Numbered from the stretch's first letter, positions 33,086-42,206 are shown. The stretch: DNA of 64,000 bases from Botryobacter ruber (GCF_003347595.2 NZ_QCZK02000031.1:1-64000); one strand, 5' to 3'. Notes: generated from the letters alone by a model not told the origin. Translations and numbers: made by a program.

Positions 33086-35707
33086 TTGATTTTGAAAATT
33101 TATAATACTTTGCTTAGCTATATAGCTGTTGTTCTGGTGGTAGCAAGCGCATTTTCTGCTGCCCAGGCTCAGACTTTGCCTGGGACTAACGATGCAAGCT
33201 TTAACACGGCAGATGCCGTAGTTGGTGCTGGGGAAGGGTTTGACAGCAATTTAACCAATATCGCAGTAACCGCTATCGCCCTGCAGCCTGACGGTAAAAT
33301 AGTTGTGGGGGGATCTTTTACTTCTTATAACAATATAGGACGAAACAGGATTGCCCGCCTCAACACCGACGGCTCCCTTGATGCCTCTTTTAACGACTGG
33401 TATGGTTTTAATGGTGAAGTTAAGTCTGTCGCCCTGCAGTCAGACGGCAAAATACTGGTAGGGGGAATGTTTAGCACCTATGGAGGTACAGCTCTTAATA
33501 AAATTGCCCGCTTTAATGCTGATGGTACCTTAGATGCTTCTTTTGATACCGGGACAGGCTTCATAATGCAGGACGGTACCTCTGCCGATGTTCAGTCTAT
33601 TGCCGTGCAGCCAGACGGTAAAATTGTGGTGGGGGGAGTTTTTAGCTCTTATAACGGAACCAGTCGAAACGGGATAGCACGCCTCAATGATGATGGTACG
33701 ATTGATACCTCCTTCAATTCGGGAACAGGCTTCAAAACAGAGGTAGTCTCCTGGTATGTCCGGACTATGTCGGTTGCCCTACAGCCTGATGGCAAAATAG
33801 TGGTGGGAGGATCCTTTACACATTATAATAATACAGGACGAAACAGAATTGCCCGCCTCAACGCCGACGGCACACTCGATGATTCCTTTGATCCCGGAAC
33901 TGGTTTTAATGAATATGTTTGGACTATTGCCGTGCAGCCAGACGGCAAACTAGTGGTGGGGGGAGCATTTGGCTCCTTTAATGAGACAGTACAAAACAGA
34001 ATTGCTCGCCTCAACACTGATGGCACACTCGATACCTCCTTTGAACCCGGAACAGGTTTTACCAGCAATAGTTCGCCGAATTTCGTTCATGGTATTGCCT
34101 TGCAGCCTGATGGCAAGATAGTGGCAGTGGGAAGGTTTTCTTCCTATAATGATACAGAGCGTAACGAGATAGCCCGTCTCAATGCCGATGGTTCACTTGA
34201 CGAGTCCTTTAACGTCGGAATTGGTTTTGATGAAATGGCTCAATCTGTCGCCGTGCAAGCAGACGGTAAAATAGTGGTAGGGGGAAATTTTCGTTCCTAC
34301 AAAGGTATATGGCGCAACAAAATAGTCCGTCTCCAGGCAGACGGCACGCTCGATGATGCCTTCAACTTCGGAGGCGGATTTGACGGATATGTTTCTTCAA
34401 TGGCCCTGCAGCCAGACGGCAAAATAGTCGTGGGAGGAGGCTTTACTTCCTACAACGGTAAAGTGCGCAGCTATCTTGCCCGCCTCAACGCCGATGGCAC
34501 ACTCGATGATGCCTTTAATGCCGGGACAGGTTTTAATAGTCCTGTTTCGACTATTGTGGTACAGCCAGACGGCAAACTAGTGGTGGGGGGATCGTCTAAT
34601 TCTTTTGATGGTATAGGGCTAAGCAAAATTGCCCGACTCAATGCCGACGGTACCTCCGACGCCTCCTTTAGCTCCGGGACTGGTTTTAATGGTAATGTTC
34701 TTGCTATCATGCTGCAGCCAGATGGTAAAATAGTGGTAGGCGGAAGTTTCTCTGAATATGATGGTGTAATGCGAAACCGCATTGCCCGTCTGAATTCTAA
34801 CGGCTCCCTTGATGCCTCTTTTAAGCACTTGTACGGTTTTGACGGTGATGTTATATCTTTCGCTCTGCAACCGGATGGCAAAATTGTGGCAGGGGGAGCG
34901 TATGGCTACTATAACGGTATAAGGCGAAGATCAATTGTTCGACTCAACACCGACGGCACGCTGGATAGTTCTTTTAACCCCGGAACAGGTTTTAATGGTA
35001 AAGTTCAGTCTGTCGCGGTACAACCAGACGGCAAAATAGTAGTTGGAGGATATTTTCGCAGCTATAACGATATTGGGCGCGAAAATATAGCCCGCCTCAA
35101 TGCCAACGGCACGCTCGATTATTCTTTTGAACCGAGCACCAATGATGAGGTTCGGTCTATTGTCCTGCAGTCAGACGGAAAAATAGTAATGGCGGGAAAT
35201 TTTTTTGGCGCCAATGGTGAATGGCGCCTCAAAATAGCCCGCTTAAACGCCGATGGCTACCTGGATACCTCTTTCAACCCGGGAGAAGGGTTTAATGGTG
35301 TTGTTAATTCAATCGTCCTGCAGCCTGACGGCAAAATAGTGGCAGGAGGATGGTTTACCACATATAAGCAAACTTCAAGAAGGCGCATAGCAAGATTATT
35401 TGGAGATGAAGGAACCTCCTTGAGTGCAGGCAGAGAACTGCAGGCAGGAACGGAGGTGCTGGTGTATCCTAATCCAAGTCAGGGCGATGTGCAGCTGGTC
35501 TTTTCAGGTGCAGAGGCTTTGGTGGGAGCTGTTAAGCTGGTGCTGCACGATGCCACGGGCCGGCAGGTGCTTTCCAGGGAAGTAACAGCAGCAGAGGCGC
35601 AGGCAGGGGTACAGTTGATTACTTCCAGTCTGCCAGGCGGAGTTTACTTCCTGCACATTCAATTCCAAGAGAAAGTCCTTGTAAAACGCCTGGTGTTCGC
35701 GGAATAA
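33086..35707 (+). CDS. Delta-60 repeat protein with T9SS sorting domain
   Basis: 873 aa. Large secreted protein. A signal peptide (hydrophobic stretch SYIAVVLVVASAFSAAQAQ) is followed by 14 delta-60 type repeats of about 52 residues, each with the core LQPDGKIVVGG and a later IARLNADGTLDxSF. Fourteen units would build two seven-bladed propellers. The last ~80 residues are a T9SS type A sorting domain (LVYPNPSQGD ... GGVYFLHI ... KRLVFAE), so it should pass the outer membrane by type IX secretion and be surface-attached or released. No in-frame ATG is found near the start: TTG codons at 33086 or 33092 are used. The repeats are more AT-rich than neighbouring genes. Role unknown; adhesion or binding is a guess. 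Confidence 0.9.
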   Translation: MILKIYNTLLSYIAVVLVVASAFSAAQAQTLPGTNDASFNTADAVVGAGEGFDSNLTNIAVTAIALQPDGKIVVGGSFTSYNNIGRNRIARLNTDGSLDASFNDWYGFNGEVKSVALQSDGKILVGGMFSTYGGTALNKIARFNADGTLDASFDTGTGFIMQDGTSADVQSIAVQPDGKIVVGGVFSSYNGTSRNGIARLNDDGTIDTSFNSGTGFKTEVVSWYVRTMSVALQPDGKIVVGGSFTHYNNTGRNRIARLNADGTLDDSFDPGTGFNEYVWTIAVQPDGKLVVGGAFGSFNETVQNRIARLNTDGTLDTSFEPGTGFTSNSSPNFVHGIALQPDGKIVAVGRFSSYNDTERNEIARLNADGSLDESFNVGIGFDEMAQSVAVQADGKIVVGGNFRSYKGIWRNKIVRLQADGTLDDAFNFGGGFDGYVSSMALQPDGKIVVGGGFTSYNGKVRSYLARLNADGTLDDAFNAGTGFNSPVSTIVVQPDGKLVVGGSSNSFDGIGLSKIARLNADGTSDASFSSGTGFNGNVLAIMLQPDGKIVVGGSFSEYDGVMRNRIARLNSNGSLDASFKHLYGFDGDVISFALQPDGKIVAGGAYGYYNGIRRRSIVRLNTDGTLDSSFNPGTGFNGKVQSVAVQPDGKIVVGGYFRSYNDIGRENIARLNANGTLDYSFEPSTNDEVRSIVLQSDGKIVMAGNFFGANGEWRLKIARLNADGYLDTSFNPGEGFNGVVNSIVLQPDGKIVAGGWFTTYKQTSRRRIARLFGDEGTSLSAGRELQAGTEVLVYPNPSQGDVQLVFSGAEALVGAVKLVLHDATGRQVLSREVTAAEAQAGVQLITSSLPGGVYFLHIQFQEKVLVKRLVFAE

Positions 35708-35717
35708 ATAAATTCCC

Positions 35718-36617
35718 ATGCAAGCCCCTCTCCAGCAACTGCACAGCCCCTTGCTCGACCAGCACCAGGTACAGGTCTGGGTAAAGCGCGAGGACCTGCT
35801 GCACCCGGCTATCTCCGGCAATAAATGGCGCAAACTGAAGTACAACCTGCTGGAGGCGAAGCGACAGCAAAAAGAAACGCTGCTCACGTTTGGCGGGGCC
35901 TATTCCAACCATATTGCAGCCACAGCAGCAGCCGGTGCTGAGTTCGGTTTTAAAACCATCGGCATGATCCGGGGCGAAGAGCACCTGCCGCTGAACCCGA
36001 CGCTCCGCTTTGCCAGGGAGCAGGGGATGGAGCTGCATTACATGACGCGGGAGCAGTACCGCCTTAAAAACGAACCGGAAACTGTGCTGCAGCTCGCACA
36101 ACAGTTTCAGCAGCCCTACATCCTGCCCGAAGGGGGCACCAATGCACTGGCGGTGAAAGGCTGTACCGAAATTGTGTCGGATATCAGCATCGATTATGAC
36201 TACATCTGCTGTGCCAGCGGAACCGGCGGTACGTTGGCTGGTATTATTGCAGGTCTGGCAGGCGAAAAGCAGGTGCTCGGATTTCCGGCCCTGAAAGGAG
36301 GGGCTTTTCTGGAAGAAGAAATTGCGCAACTTATAAAGGACTATAACGGTCAGAGTTACACCAACTGGCAACTGGTAACCGATTACCACTTCGGCGGGTA
36401 TGCGAAAGTAAAGCCGGAGCTACTGACGTTTATGCAGGAGTTCCGGGAGCAGCACCACATCCCGCTCGACCCTGTGTACACGGGCAAACTGATGTACGGC
36501 CTCTTCGACCTGATACAGCAAGGCTACTTCCCCGCCGGCAGCCGTATTGTGGCAGTTCATACGGGCGGGCTGCAGGGGAATGCCGGTTTCAGCGAACGGC
36601 TGGGGATTAACGTATAG
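35718..36617 (+). CDS. PLP-dependent deaminase (ACC deaminase/D-cysteine desulfhydrase family)
   Basis: 299 aa. Fold type II PLP enzyme of the 1-aminocyclopropane-1-carboxylate deaminase/D-cysteine desulfhydrase family. The PLP lysine lies in ISGNKWRKLKYNL, the asparagine motif in TFGGAYSNHIAATAAAG, and the phosphate loop in CASGTGGTLAGI. The C-terminal AVHTGGLQGNAG holds the tyrosine-loop equivalent. The protein is about 40 residues shorter than ACC deaminase. D-cysteine or related D-amino acid desulfhydration is at least as likely as ACC deamination. It follows the delta-60 gene by 10 bp and precedes the DUF4230 gene by 55 bp. Confidence 0.88.
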   Translation: MQAPLQQLHSPLLDQHQVQVWVKREDLLHPAISGNKWRKLKYNLLEAKRQQKETLLTFGGAYSNHIAATAAAGAEFGFKTIGMIRGEEHLPLNPTLRFAREQGMELHYMTREQYRLKNEPETVLQLAQQFQQPYILPEGGTNALAVKGCTEIVSDISIDYDYICCASGTGGTLAGIIAGLAGEKQVLGFPALKGGAFLEEEIAQLIKDYNGQSYTNWQLVTDYHFGGYAKVKPELLTFMQEFREQHHIPLDPVYTGKLMYGLFDLIQQGYFPAGSRIVAVHTGGLQGNAGFSERLGINV

Positions 36618-36672
36618 CTGGTTTTGTAGCATAATACTTGCTTGTGTTTTACCAGAAAACAAGATTCTGCTT

Positions 36673-37311
36673 ATGCCCCTGATTCGCTTTTTCATAAAAC
36701 TGCTTCCCTGGCTGTTAATTATCGGCTTGGTTGTGTTTGTCTGGCGCAGCTTTTCCGATTTCTCCTTTTTTGGCACAAGAGAGAAAGAAGCCCCCGAGGT
36801 AATTGTAAATCACCACACCATCCTGACTACCACCGAAGAACTTGGCAAGATGGAGCTGGTGCGCTATAATTTTAAAGATGTGGTGGAATACGAGAAGGAG
36901 GTGTCGCAGTTTATTCCCAACTCCAAAATTGTGCTGATTGTGGCCGGAGAGGCCGTAGGATGTGTCGACTTTACCAAAATACGGCAGGAAGACATCCAGT
37001 TTCAGGGCGATTCGCTGGTGCTGGTAAGCCTGCCGGAGCCGGAAATCTGCTACTACAAAATCGACCATGCCAAGTCAAGGGTCTTCTCAAAAGAAAACAC
37101 TTACTTTCAGGATGCGGACCTGGTGCAGGAAAGCTACCGCTATGCCGAAAAAAATGTAGAGCAGGCGGCCCTGAAGTCCGGTATTCTGCAACAGACAAAA
37201 GTAAATGCCGAGAAAGTGCTCAAACCCATCCTGGAGGAGGTAACAGGCCGCAAAGTAATCCTGGCCCCGCAACGCACCATCCAGAACCCGGAGATGCCAC
37301 CGAGGAGATAG
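36673..37311 (+). CDS. DUF4230 domain membrane-anchored protein
   Basis: 212 aa from the ATG at 36673. One N-terminal span (FFIKLLPWLLIIGLVVFVW) then the DUF4230 domain (about residues 45-205): VIVNHHTILTTTEELGKMEL, YEKEVSQFIPNSKIVLIVAGEAVGCVDFTKI (split in the protein) and LPEPEICYYKIDHAKSRVF. The family is known only as a conserved anchored domain. The frame is open upstream into the previous gene's end, but the ATG that starts the membrane span is preferred. A 160-bp C element starts straight after its stop. Confidence 0.85.
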   Translation: MPLIRFFIKLLPWLLIIGLVVFVWRSFSDFSFFGTREKEAPEVIVNHHTILTTTEELGKMELVRYNFKDVVEYEKEVSQFIPNSKIVLIVAGEAVGCVDFTKIRQEDIQFQGDSLVLVSLPEPEICYYKIDHAKSRVFSKENTYFQDADLVQESYRYAEKNVEQAALKSGILQQTKVNAEKVLKPILEEVTGRKVILAPQRTIQNPEMPPRR

Positions 37312-37475
37312 TTGAAAGTTAGAGAGTTATAAAGTTTAGGAGTTAGAGAAGTAGAGAGGTAGAAAGGTAGCGATTTTGTAGGGGTTGAAAACTTTCAGTC
37401 CTGTAACGGAAAGGTAGAGAGGTTAAGAGTAAGGCTGTAGAGACGCGATGCTCACGTCTCCTGCACGAACCACTT
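37312..37475 (+). repeat. C element, copy 1
   Basis: An AG-rich block (GTTAGAGAG, GTAGAGAGGTAGAAAGGTAG) followed by CCTGTAACGGAAAGGTAGAG and a GAGACG...CGTCTC hairpin. The same ~150-bp order recurs at 41164-41320 at roughly 85% identity. Both copies begin within a few bases of a stop codon. Confidence 0.8.
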
Positions 37476-37485
37476 ACAAATCCAA

Positions 37486-37630
37486 CCAAACCTGTTATTC
37501 CTTAAATCATCTCAATCTTGTTCAGACAAATCCAATCCTGAAAATCCAATAATCTGACGAATCCGAATTCAGACAAAAAGACAAACATAAAATCACATAC
37601 ATCACTTCATCCTACCATCAACGGTTCAGG
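37486..37630 (+). repeat. B element followed by A element
   Basis: Contains TTCAGACAAAT, AATCCTGAAAATCC, AAAATCACATACATC and CTACCATCAACGG, the same order as the arms at 10549-10886. The A element at 37633 follows three bases later. No right-hand inverted arm is present, so this is a half island, ending at the recX stop. Confidence 0.75.
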
Positions 37631-37632
37631 CA

Positions 37633-37663
37633 AGCAGCAGAGGCAATGGTGGCAGGAGCAAAG
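37633..37663 (+). repeat. A element copy 10
   Basis: 18 of 20 core bases. It lies 14 bp beyond the recX stop and directly after the B element. Confidence 0.85.
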
Positions 37664-37676
37664 AGCTTTCTAACTA

Positions 37677-38180
37677 CTAATCTCCCTTCACGGCATCATT
37701 CACCAGATCGTTCTCATACCCTTTGCTTAGCAGGAAATAGGTAATTTTCTGGCGGCGGGCGAACGGGTTCTTTTCCTTTTCGGTGGCGTTTTTCTTTTCG
37801 AGGAGCTGCAGCAGGTTCTGTTCGTATACTTCCGGGTCGATCTCCTTCAGACCTTGTTTGATGCAGTAGTCGGAGATGCCTTTGGCTTTGAGGCCCTGCA
37901 TGATTTTGCGGCGGCCCCACTTCTTGAGTCCGTACTTGCCGCGCACGTAGGCCTGGGCATAGCGTTCCTCGTCGATGAATTTTTCCTGGCTCAATCGAAC
38001 AATCAGCTCCTCCACTTCGTCGGGGGTGAGGCCGTAGCTGTAGAGTTTGTCGCGCACTTCCTGCTGCGTGCGCTCCTGGTAAGCGCAATAGGCTGCAGCT
38101 TTTACCATTGCCTCTTTAGGAGTGTAGCTCTTGTTTTTCTTCTTGTTTTCAAACACTGTTTCCGGGCTTTGTTCTTTCAA
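37677..38180 (-). CDS. recX: Regulatory protein RecX
   Basis: 167 aa. RecX binds RecA filaments and limits recombinase activity. The three-helix RecX repeats are visible: AAAYCAYQERTQQEVRDKLYSYGL, SQEKFIDEERYAQAYVRGKYGLKKWG, and FARRQKITYFLLSKGYENDLVN (each given in part). Length is normal for the family. The codons for AMVKAAAY resemble the A element by chance, as this residue pattern is usual in RecX. The recA gene is not near. It is transcribed leftwards into the C-B-A repeat block. Confidence 0.92.
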   Translation of the reverse strand: MKEQSPETVFENKKKNKSYTPKEAMVKAAAYCAYQERTQQEVRDKLYSYGLTPDEVEELIVRLSQEKFIDEERYAQAYVRGKYGLKKWGRRKIMQGLKAKGISDYCIKQGLKEIDPEVYEQNLLQLLEKKNATEKEKNPFARRQKITYFLLSKGYENDLVNDAVKGD

Positions 38181-38571
38181 ATATAAACAAGTTGCAGCAG
38201 CTATGAGTTGCCTCTTTCTGCCATAAGTACGGCAAAGGCAGATATACCAGCGGTAAAGTACAGCCGTTATCCTGTTATAATCCCTGCCCCTGAGGTTGTT
38301 TTTACCATCTGGTGAAGGAATGGTGGCAGGTGCAGAAAACCTTTTCGGGGGTTCAGGCCTGTCTGCTCAACACACCAGCGCCTCTGAACGTAAGGTAACG
38401 TGCCGTGCGGGCACAAAAGGAACCTGCCCGGACATCGCGTATCAGGTCCGGGAGCATCAACAAGCATAAGAGGAACATCAGAATAGAGGTAGCACTATAT
38501 TCACATCCTTTCCTATATTTGATGTGAGGGCCTGACTGGTTTTGGCGAAGAACTTAATTTATAAATATACC
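38181..38571. other. Intergenic region with one A element
   Basis: 391 bp between recX and the DUF5686 gene. It holds an A element at 38314-38339, a small GTCCGGG/CCCGGAC hairpin at 38427-38452, and a TATATTTG box at 38514-38521 that is a candidate -7 element for the DUF5686 gene. A 66-codon minus-strand frame has no support. Confidence 0.55.
38314..38339 (+). repeat. A element copy 11
   Basis: AATGGTGGCAGGTGCAGAAAA keeps the right two-thirds of the element; the left part is shortened. Confidence 0.7.
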
Positions 38572-41163
38572 ATGCGTTTGCTCTGGCTGCTTTTCCTGAT
38601 CCTGTTTATCCCTGCGCTCGCGGAGGCTGCTGTGTTAAGTGGCCGTGTTACCGACGAGAAGGGGCAGGGGCTGCCGTATGCGAGCATTTATATTGTGGAG
38701 ACTGCCAGTGGCAGCAGCACAAACGAATCGGGTTACTACAAGCTGCAGCTCAGTCCTGGAACCTATACCATCGAGTTTAAATATGTAGGCTACAAAGCCA
38801 ATGTGCAGCGGGTAACCATTGCAGATCAGGCGCAGCAGCTGAACGTAAGCCTGGAGCCGGAAGTGTTGCACCTGGAGGAAGTGGTGGTGCGGCCTTCGGA
38901 CGAGGACCCTGCCTATGCCATTATGCGCAATGCAATTAAGCTGCGCAAGTACCACCAGAACGAAGTCAATGCCTGGAGCGCCCGTGTGTACATGAAAAGC
39001 CTGGGCCGCATGGAGAAAGTGCCGTCCAAGATATTGGGTGTGAAGATAGTGGATGTAGATACCGGCATTGTGTACCTGTCGGAGTCGGTGTCGGAGCTGC
39101 ACTTTAAAAAGCCGAATAAGATAAACGAGCGCATGATCTCCAGCAGGGTGAGCGGCCAGAAGAAAGGCTTCAGCTTTAACCAGGCCTCGGAAATGAACAT
39201 CAGCTTCTACGATAACCTGCTGAAGGTGGAAGGGCTGAGCGAGCGGGGCTTTGTATCGCCGCTGGCCAGCAATGCGCTCTTTTTTTACAAGTTTGAATAC
39301 CACGGTTCTTTCCAGGAGAGCGGGCGCACCATCTACAAAATCAAGGTAATCCCTCGGCGGCGGAACGACCCGGTATTTTCGGGCTTCATTTACATCGTCG
39401 ATGGCTCGTGGCGCATCCACAGCACCGACCTGAAACTCACCAAAAATGCCGGCATCGACTTTGTGGATTTTATCCGGGTGCAGCAGGTATATGCGCCGGT
39501 GCAGAAAGACGTATGGATGCCTGTAACGCAGAAGTTTAACTTCGAGGCCTCGGGGTTGGGCTTTAAAGGGCGCGGCCATGTAACGGGCGTGTACTCCAGG
39601 TACAAAGTGCAACCCGCCTACACCAGGCCGCCCGTACTGGAAGAACCGGAGCCGGAACCGGCAGAAGAAACGGCAACCGCAGAAGCGCCCCGGCGCACCC
39701 GCAGGCAGAAACCGGTTGTTGTTGAGCCGGAGAAGGCAGACCCGGAGCGACAGCAGCCTATTCATGAAGAAGGTCTCTTCAGCAAGGAAATCCTGAAAAT
39801 TGAAGAAGACGCCAACAAACGCGACTCCGCTTACTGGGCCGAAATACGTCCGCTGCCCCTGACCGAAGAGGAAACCCGCGACTACCAGAAAAAAGACAGC
39901 CTGGAAGTGATAAAAGAGTCGCGCGAATATAAAGATTCGCTGGACCGCATCCGGAATGTTCCCGGTTTCAGCAGCTTCTTTATCAGGGGCTATACCTATT
40001 ACAACACCTACAAAGACTATCGCATCAATGTAAACCCCATCGTCGGGCTGACGGGCGGCAACGGAATTTTGCAGTTTAACACGGTGGAGGGATGGGTAAC
40101 CGATGTGCGCGTAAACTACAGGCGCACCCTGGAAGACAAGCGCCGCTACGAAATAGAACCTGCCGTGCGGTATGGCTTTTCGAACCGGAAATTAAATGCA
40201 AAACTAAAGCTGGGCTACAACTACGACAGGTTCAGCAACAGTTCTGCTTCCGTGGAAGGAGGGCGTTATGTAGAAGACATCAACAACCTGAACCCGATAG
40301 CCCCCTTTGCCAATACCGCATCTACGCTGCTGTACGAACGCAACCACCTGAAGCTGTACCAGCGCGATTTTGTCCGGATAAACTACGCCATGGATGTCGT
40401 GCAGAGCCTGCGGTTGAACTCGTACGTGGATTTCAGTCACCGGATGCCGCTCCGGAATACCACCAGTTTTAAGCTGCGGGACCTGGACGAGCGGGCGTTT
40501 ACGCCAAATGTGCCGGTAAACGAGGAGCTGCCGGACGCGGCTTTCTCGGAGCACCAGGCTCTGACGCTGTATGCTGCCCTGAGCTGGCGTCCGGGCCAGA
40601 AATACATCAGCCTGCCCGACCGCAAGATCAATCTTCCTTCCCGCTGGCCCACTTTTACAGTGGCTTACCGGGGAGCTGTAAAGGGTGTGCTGGGTAGTGA
40701 TGTGCAGTATAATTTGGGTATCGCCCAGATAAGCGACCGGCAAAGCTTCGGCCTTTTCGGAACCAGCGAATACAGTTTAACCGGCGGCACCTTTTGGGGC
40801 AAAGGCTACATGACGCTGATGGATTTCAAGCACTTTTTCGGCAGCCGCGTTATTTATGCCGGCAGCTACCAAGGGTTTCAGTTGCTGGATTACTACCGCT
40901 ACAGTACCCAGAACAGCTACATCGAAGGGCATTTTGAGCACCACTTCAATGGTTTCCTGTTCAACAAAGTGCCGCTGTTCCGCCGCCTGAAGTGGCAGGA
41001 GGTAGTCACGCTCAACTACCTGAACACCCGCGAATCGATGAATTACCTCGAGCTGGGGCTGGGGGTGGAGCACATCTTCAAATTCCTGCGCGTCGATTTC
41101 TTCAGCGCATTCCAGCAAGGGCAGAAGTCCCGCACCGGCATCCGGTTTGGGTTTGGGTTTTAG
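38572..41163 (+). CDS. DUF5686 outer membrane protein with carboxypeptidase-like domain
   Basis: 863 aa from the ATG at 38572. A signal peptide (MRLLWLLFLILFIPALAEA) is followed by a carboxypeptidase D-like regulatory beta-sandwich (about 22-110: SGRVTDEKGQGLPYASIYI), the form often found before TonB-dependent receptors. The rest matches the DUF5686 family, with a predicted outer membrane beta-barrel in the C-terminal half ending GIRFGFGF (terminal Phe, typical of outer membrane proteins). A Pro/Glu-rich insert lies near residue 365. TonB box or plug domain is not seen. Function unknown. A TTG start 30 bp upstream is possible but less likely. A large palindromic repeat island starts right after the stop. 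Confidence 0.88.
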   Translation: MRLLWLLFLILFIPALAEAAVLSGRVTDEKGQGLPYASIYIVETASGSSTNESGYYKLQLSPGTYTIEFKYVGYKANVQRVTIADQAQQLNVSLEPEVLHLEEVVVRPSDEDPAYAIMRNAIKLRKYHQNEVNAWSARVYMKSLGRMEKVPSKILGVKIVDVDTGIVYLSESVSELHFKKPNKINERMISSRVSGQKKGFSFNQASEMNISFYDNLLKVEGLSERGFVSPLASNALFFYKFEYHGSFQESGRTIYKIKVIPRRRNDPVFSGFIYIVDGSWRIHSTDLKLTKNAGIDFVDFIRVQQVYAPVQKDVWMPVTQKFNFEASGLGFKGRGHVTGVYSRYKVQPAYTRPPVLEEPEPEPAEETATAEAPRRTRRQKPVVVEPEKADPERQQPIHEEGLFSKEILKIEEDANKRDSAYWAEIRPLPLTEEETRDYQKKDSLEVIKESREYKDSLDRIRNVPGFSSFFIRGYTYYNTYKDYRINVNPIVGLTGGNGILQFNTVEGWVTDVRVNYRRTLEDKRRYEIEPAVRYGFSNRKLNAKLKLGYNYDRFSNSSASVEGGRYVEDINNLNPIAPFANTASTLLYERNHLKLYQRDFVRINYAMDVVQSLRLNSYVDFSHRMPLRNTTSFKLRDLDERAFTPNVPVNEELPDAAFSEHQALTLYAALSWRPGQKYISLPDRKINLPSRWPTFTVAYRGAVKGVLGSDVQYNLGIAQISDRQSFGLFGTSEYSLTGGTFWGKGYMTLMDFKHFFGSRVIYAGSYQGFQLLDYYRYSTQNSYIEGHFEHHFNGFLFNKVPLFRRLKWQEVVTLNYLNTRESMNYLELGLGVEHIFKFLRVDFFSAFQQGQKSRTGIRFGFGF

Positions 41164-41700
41164 GAGTTTGAGAGTTTGGGAGTTAGAGAGATAGAGAGTT
41201 TGGGAGGTAGAAAGGTAGAACATGTAGGGGGTGAAAACTTTCAAGCCTGTAACGGAAAGGTAGAGAGGTTGGGAGTATGGCTGTAGAGACGCGATGTTCG
41301 CGTCTCCTGCACGGAAAATAAAAAGAACTAATCCGGTTAATCCTTTAATCTGCTTAATCCCGGTTCAGACAGAAATTTCTGAAAATTCTAAAATTCTGTA
41401 AATCCTGATTCATACAAAAGAGCAGTGGCTATGGAGGCAGGTGCAGAAAGAAAGTTTTTTGTCTGAACCGGGATTAATCAGATTTGTGGATTGACAGGAT
41501 TAGGTTTGTCTGTAGTTCGTGAAAAGGTTGAAAATCTTCAACCCCTACAAATTCGACCTTTCTACCTTTCTAACCTACGATGCTTCCAAATGGAATGCAC
41601 AGGATGCTAATGCTACAAATTCGACCTTTCTACCTTTCTAACTCCTAAACTCTCTAACTCCCAAACTCCCAAACTCCCAAACTCTCTAACTCCCAAACTT
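41164..41700. repeat. Nested palindromic repeat island (C-B-A-B'-C')
   Basis: Outer left arm 41164-41250 (AG-rich, GTTTGGGAGTTAGAGAG) is mirrored by 41520-41700 (CTCTCTAACTCCCAAACTC). An inner pair, 41347-41371 and 41460-41484, matches at 24 of 25 bases (around AATCCCGGTTCAGACA). The A element at 41421-41449 is almost exactly at the centre, 41432. A perfect 9-bp hairpin GAGACGCGA/TCGCGTCTC lies at 41286-41306. The right arm holds a tandem copy of CTACAAATTCGACCTTTCTA. No gene is present. This fills most of the 621-bp gap between the DUF5686 and lipoprotein genes. Confidence 0.85.
41421..41449 (+). repeat. A element copy 12, centre of palindrome
   Basis: 18 of 20 core bases. It is the central loop of the 41164-41700 island. 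Confidence 0.85.
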
Positions 41701-41784
41701 TACTACGCCTGCAGCTGCTTTACAACCAAATAATTATATAACCGTTAAAAAGTGTAAGAAATTTTATCACTAAGAGAACAGACC

Positions 41785-42147
41785 ATGAGAACGATATATA
41801 GTTTACTTAAAAGGGGCGTAGCGGTAGCCATTGTAGCGGTAATTGGCTTTGGCTGCAATTATGACCGGCCGGCGAGCAATCCGACGGATGATACCAGTAC
41901 ATCGGAAGCCATTGTTGCCAAGAGCCCGTCCGCCGCTAACCTCAACAACCCGCGTCCGGCGCCAATCGGGAAAACTTCAAAAACAGCAGAGCAGGCCAAC
42001 CGTTTCGGACCGATGGCTCCGAACCAGGATTCTGCGGCCCGGGCGTACATTGAACTCGACAAGCAGAAGCAGCTGGAGAAAAATCCGAATCAGCGGCCTA
42101 TCATCCGGACTCCCCCCAACCGCCGTATCGACGGAGCCGGGCAATAA
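41785..42147 (+). CDS. Small lipoprotein
   Basis: 120 aa. Signal sequence with lipobox GFGC (Cys at about residue 24), then a disordered Pro/Asn/Lys-rich chain and two short motifs (RFGPMAPNQDSAARAYIELDKQKQLEKN, given in part). No domain is recognised. It converges with rarD and the shared terminator at 42177. Confidence 0.7.
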   Translation: MRTIYSLLKRGVAVAIVAVIGFGCNYDRPASNPTDDTSTSEAIVAKSPSAANLNNPRPAPIGKTSKTAEQANRFGPMAPNQDSAARAYIELDKQKQLEKNPNQRPIIRTPPNRRIDGAGQ

Positions 42148-42176
42148 GGAGTTTGTATTTATACGAATATTGAAGA

Positions 42177-42206
42177 AGGCTGCCCCTTTTTGGGCAGCCT
42201 CTTTTT
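42177..42206. terminator. Bidirectional terminator
   Basis: AGGCTGCCC (42177-42185) pairs perfectly with GGGCAGCCT (42192-42200), loop of six Ts and C, then CTTTTTA. It lies between the convergent lipoprotein and rarD stops. Confidence 0.85.

Noticed and set aside
37960..38120. A-like sequence inside recX (codons for AMVKAAAY)
   Set aside because: The residues are the normal RecX helix 1 pattern, so the likeness to the A element is probably chance.
38267..38467. 66-codon minus-strand frame upstream of the DUF5686 gene
   Set aside because: Contains an A element and no recognisable protein features.
41164..41784. Possible CRISPR array or tandem repeat locus
   Set aside because: Repeats are nested inverted copies of different length with no regular spacer, no direct-repeat periodicity and no cas genes.
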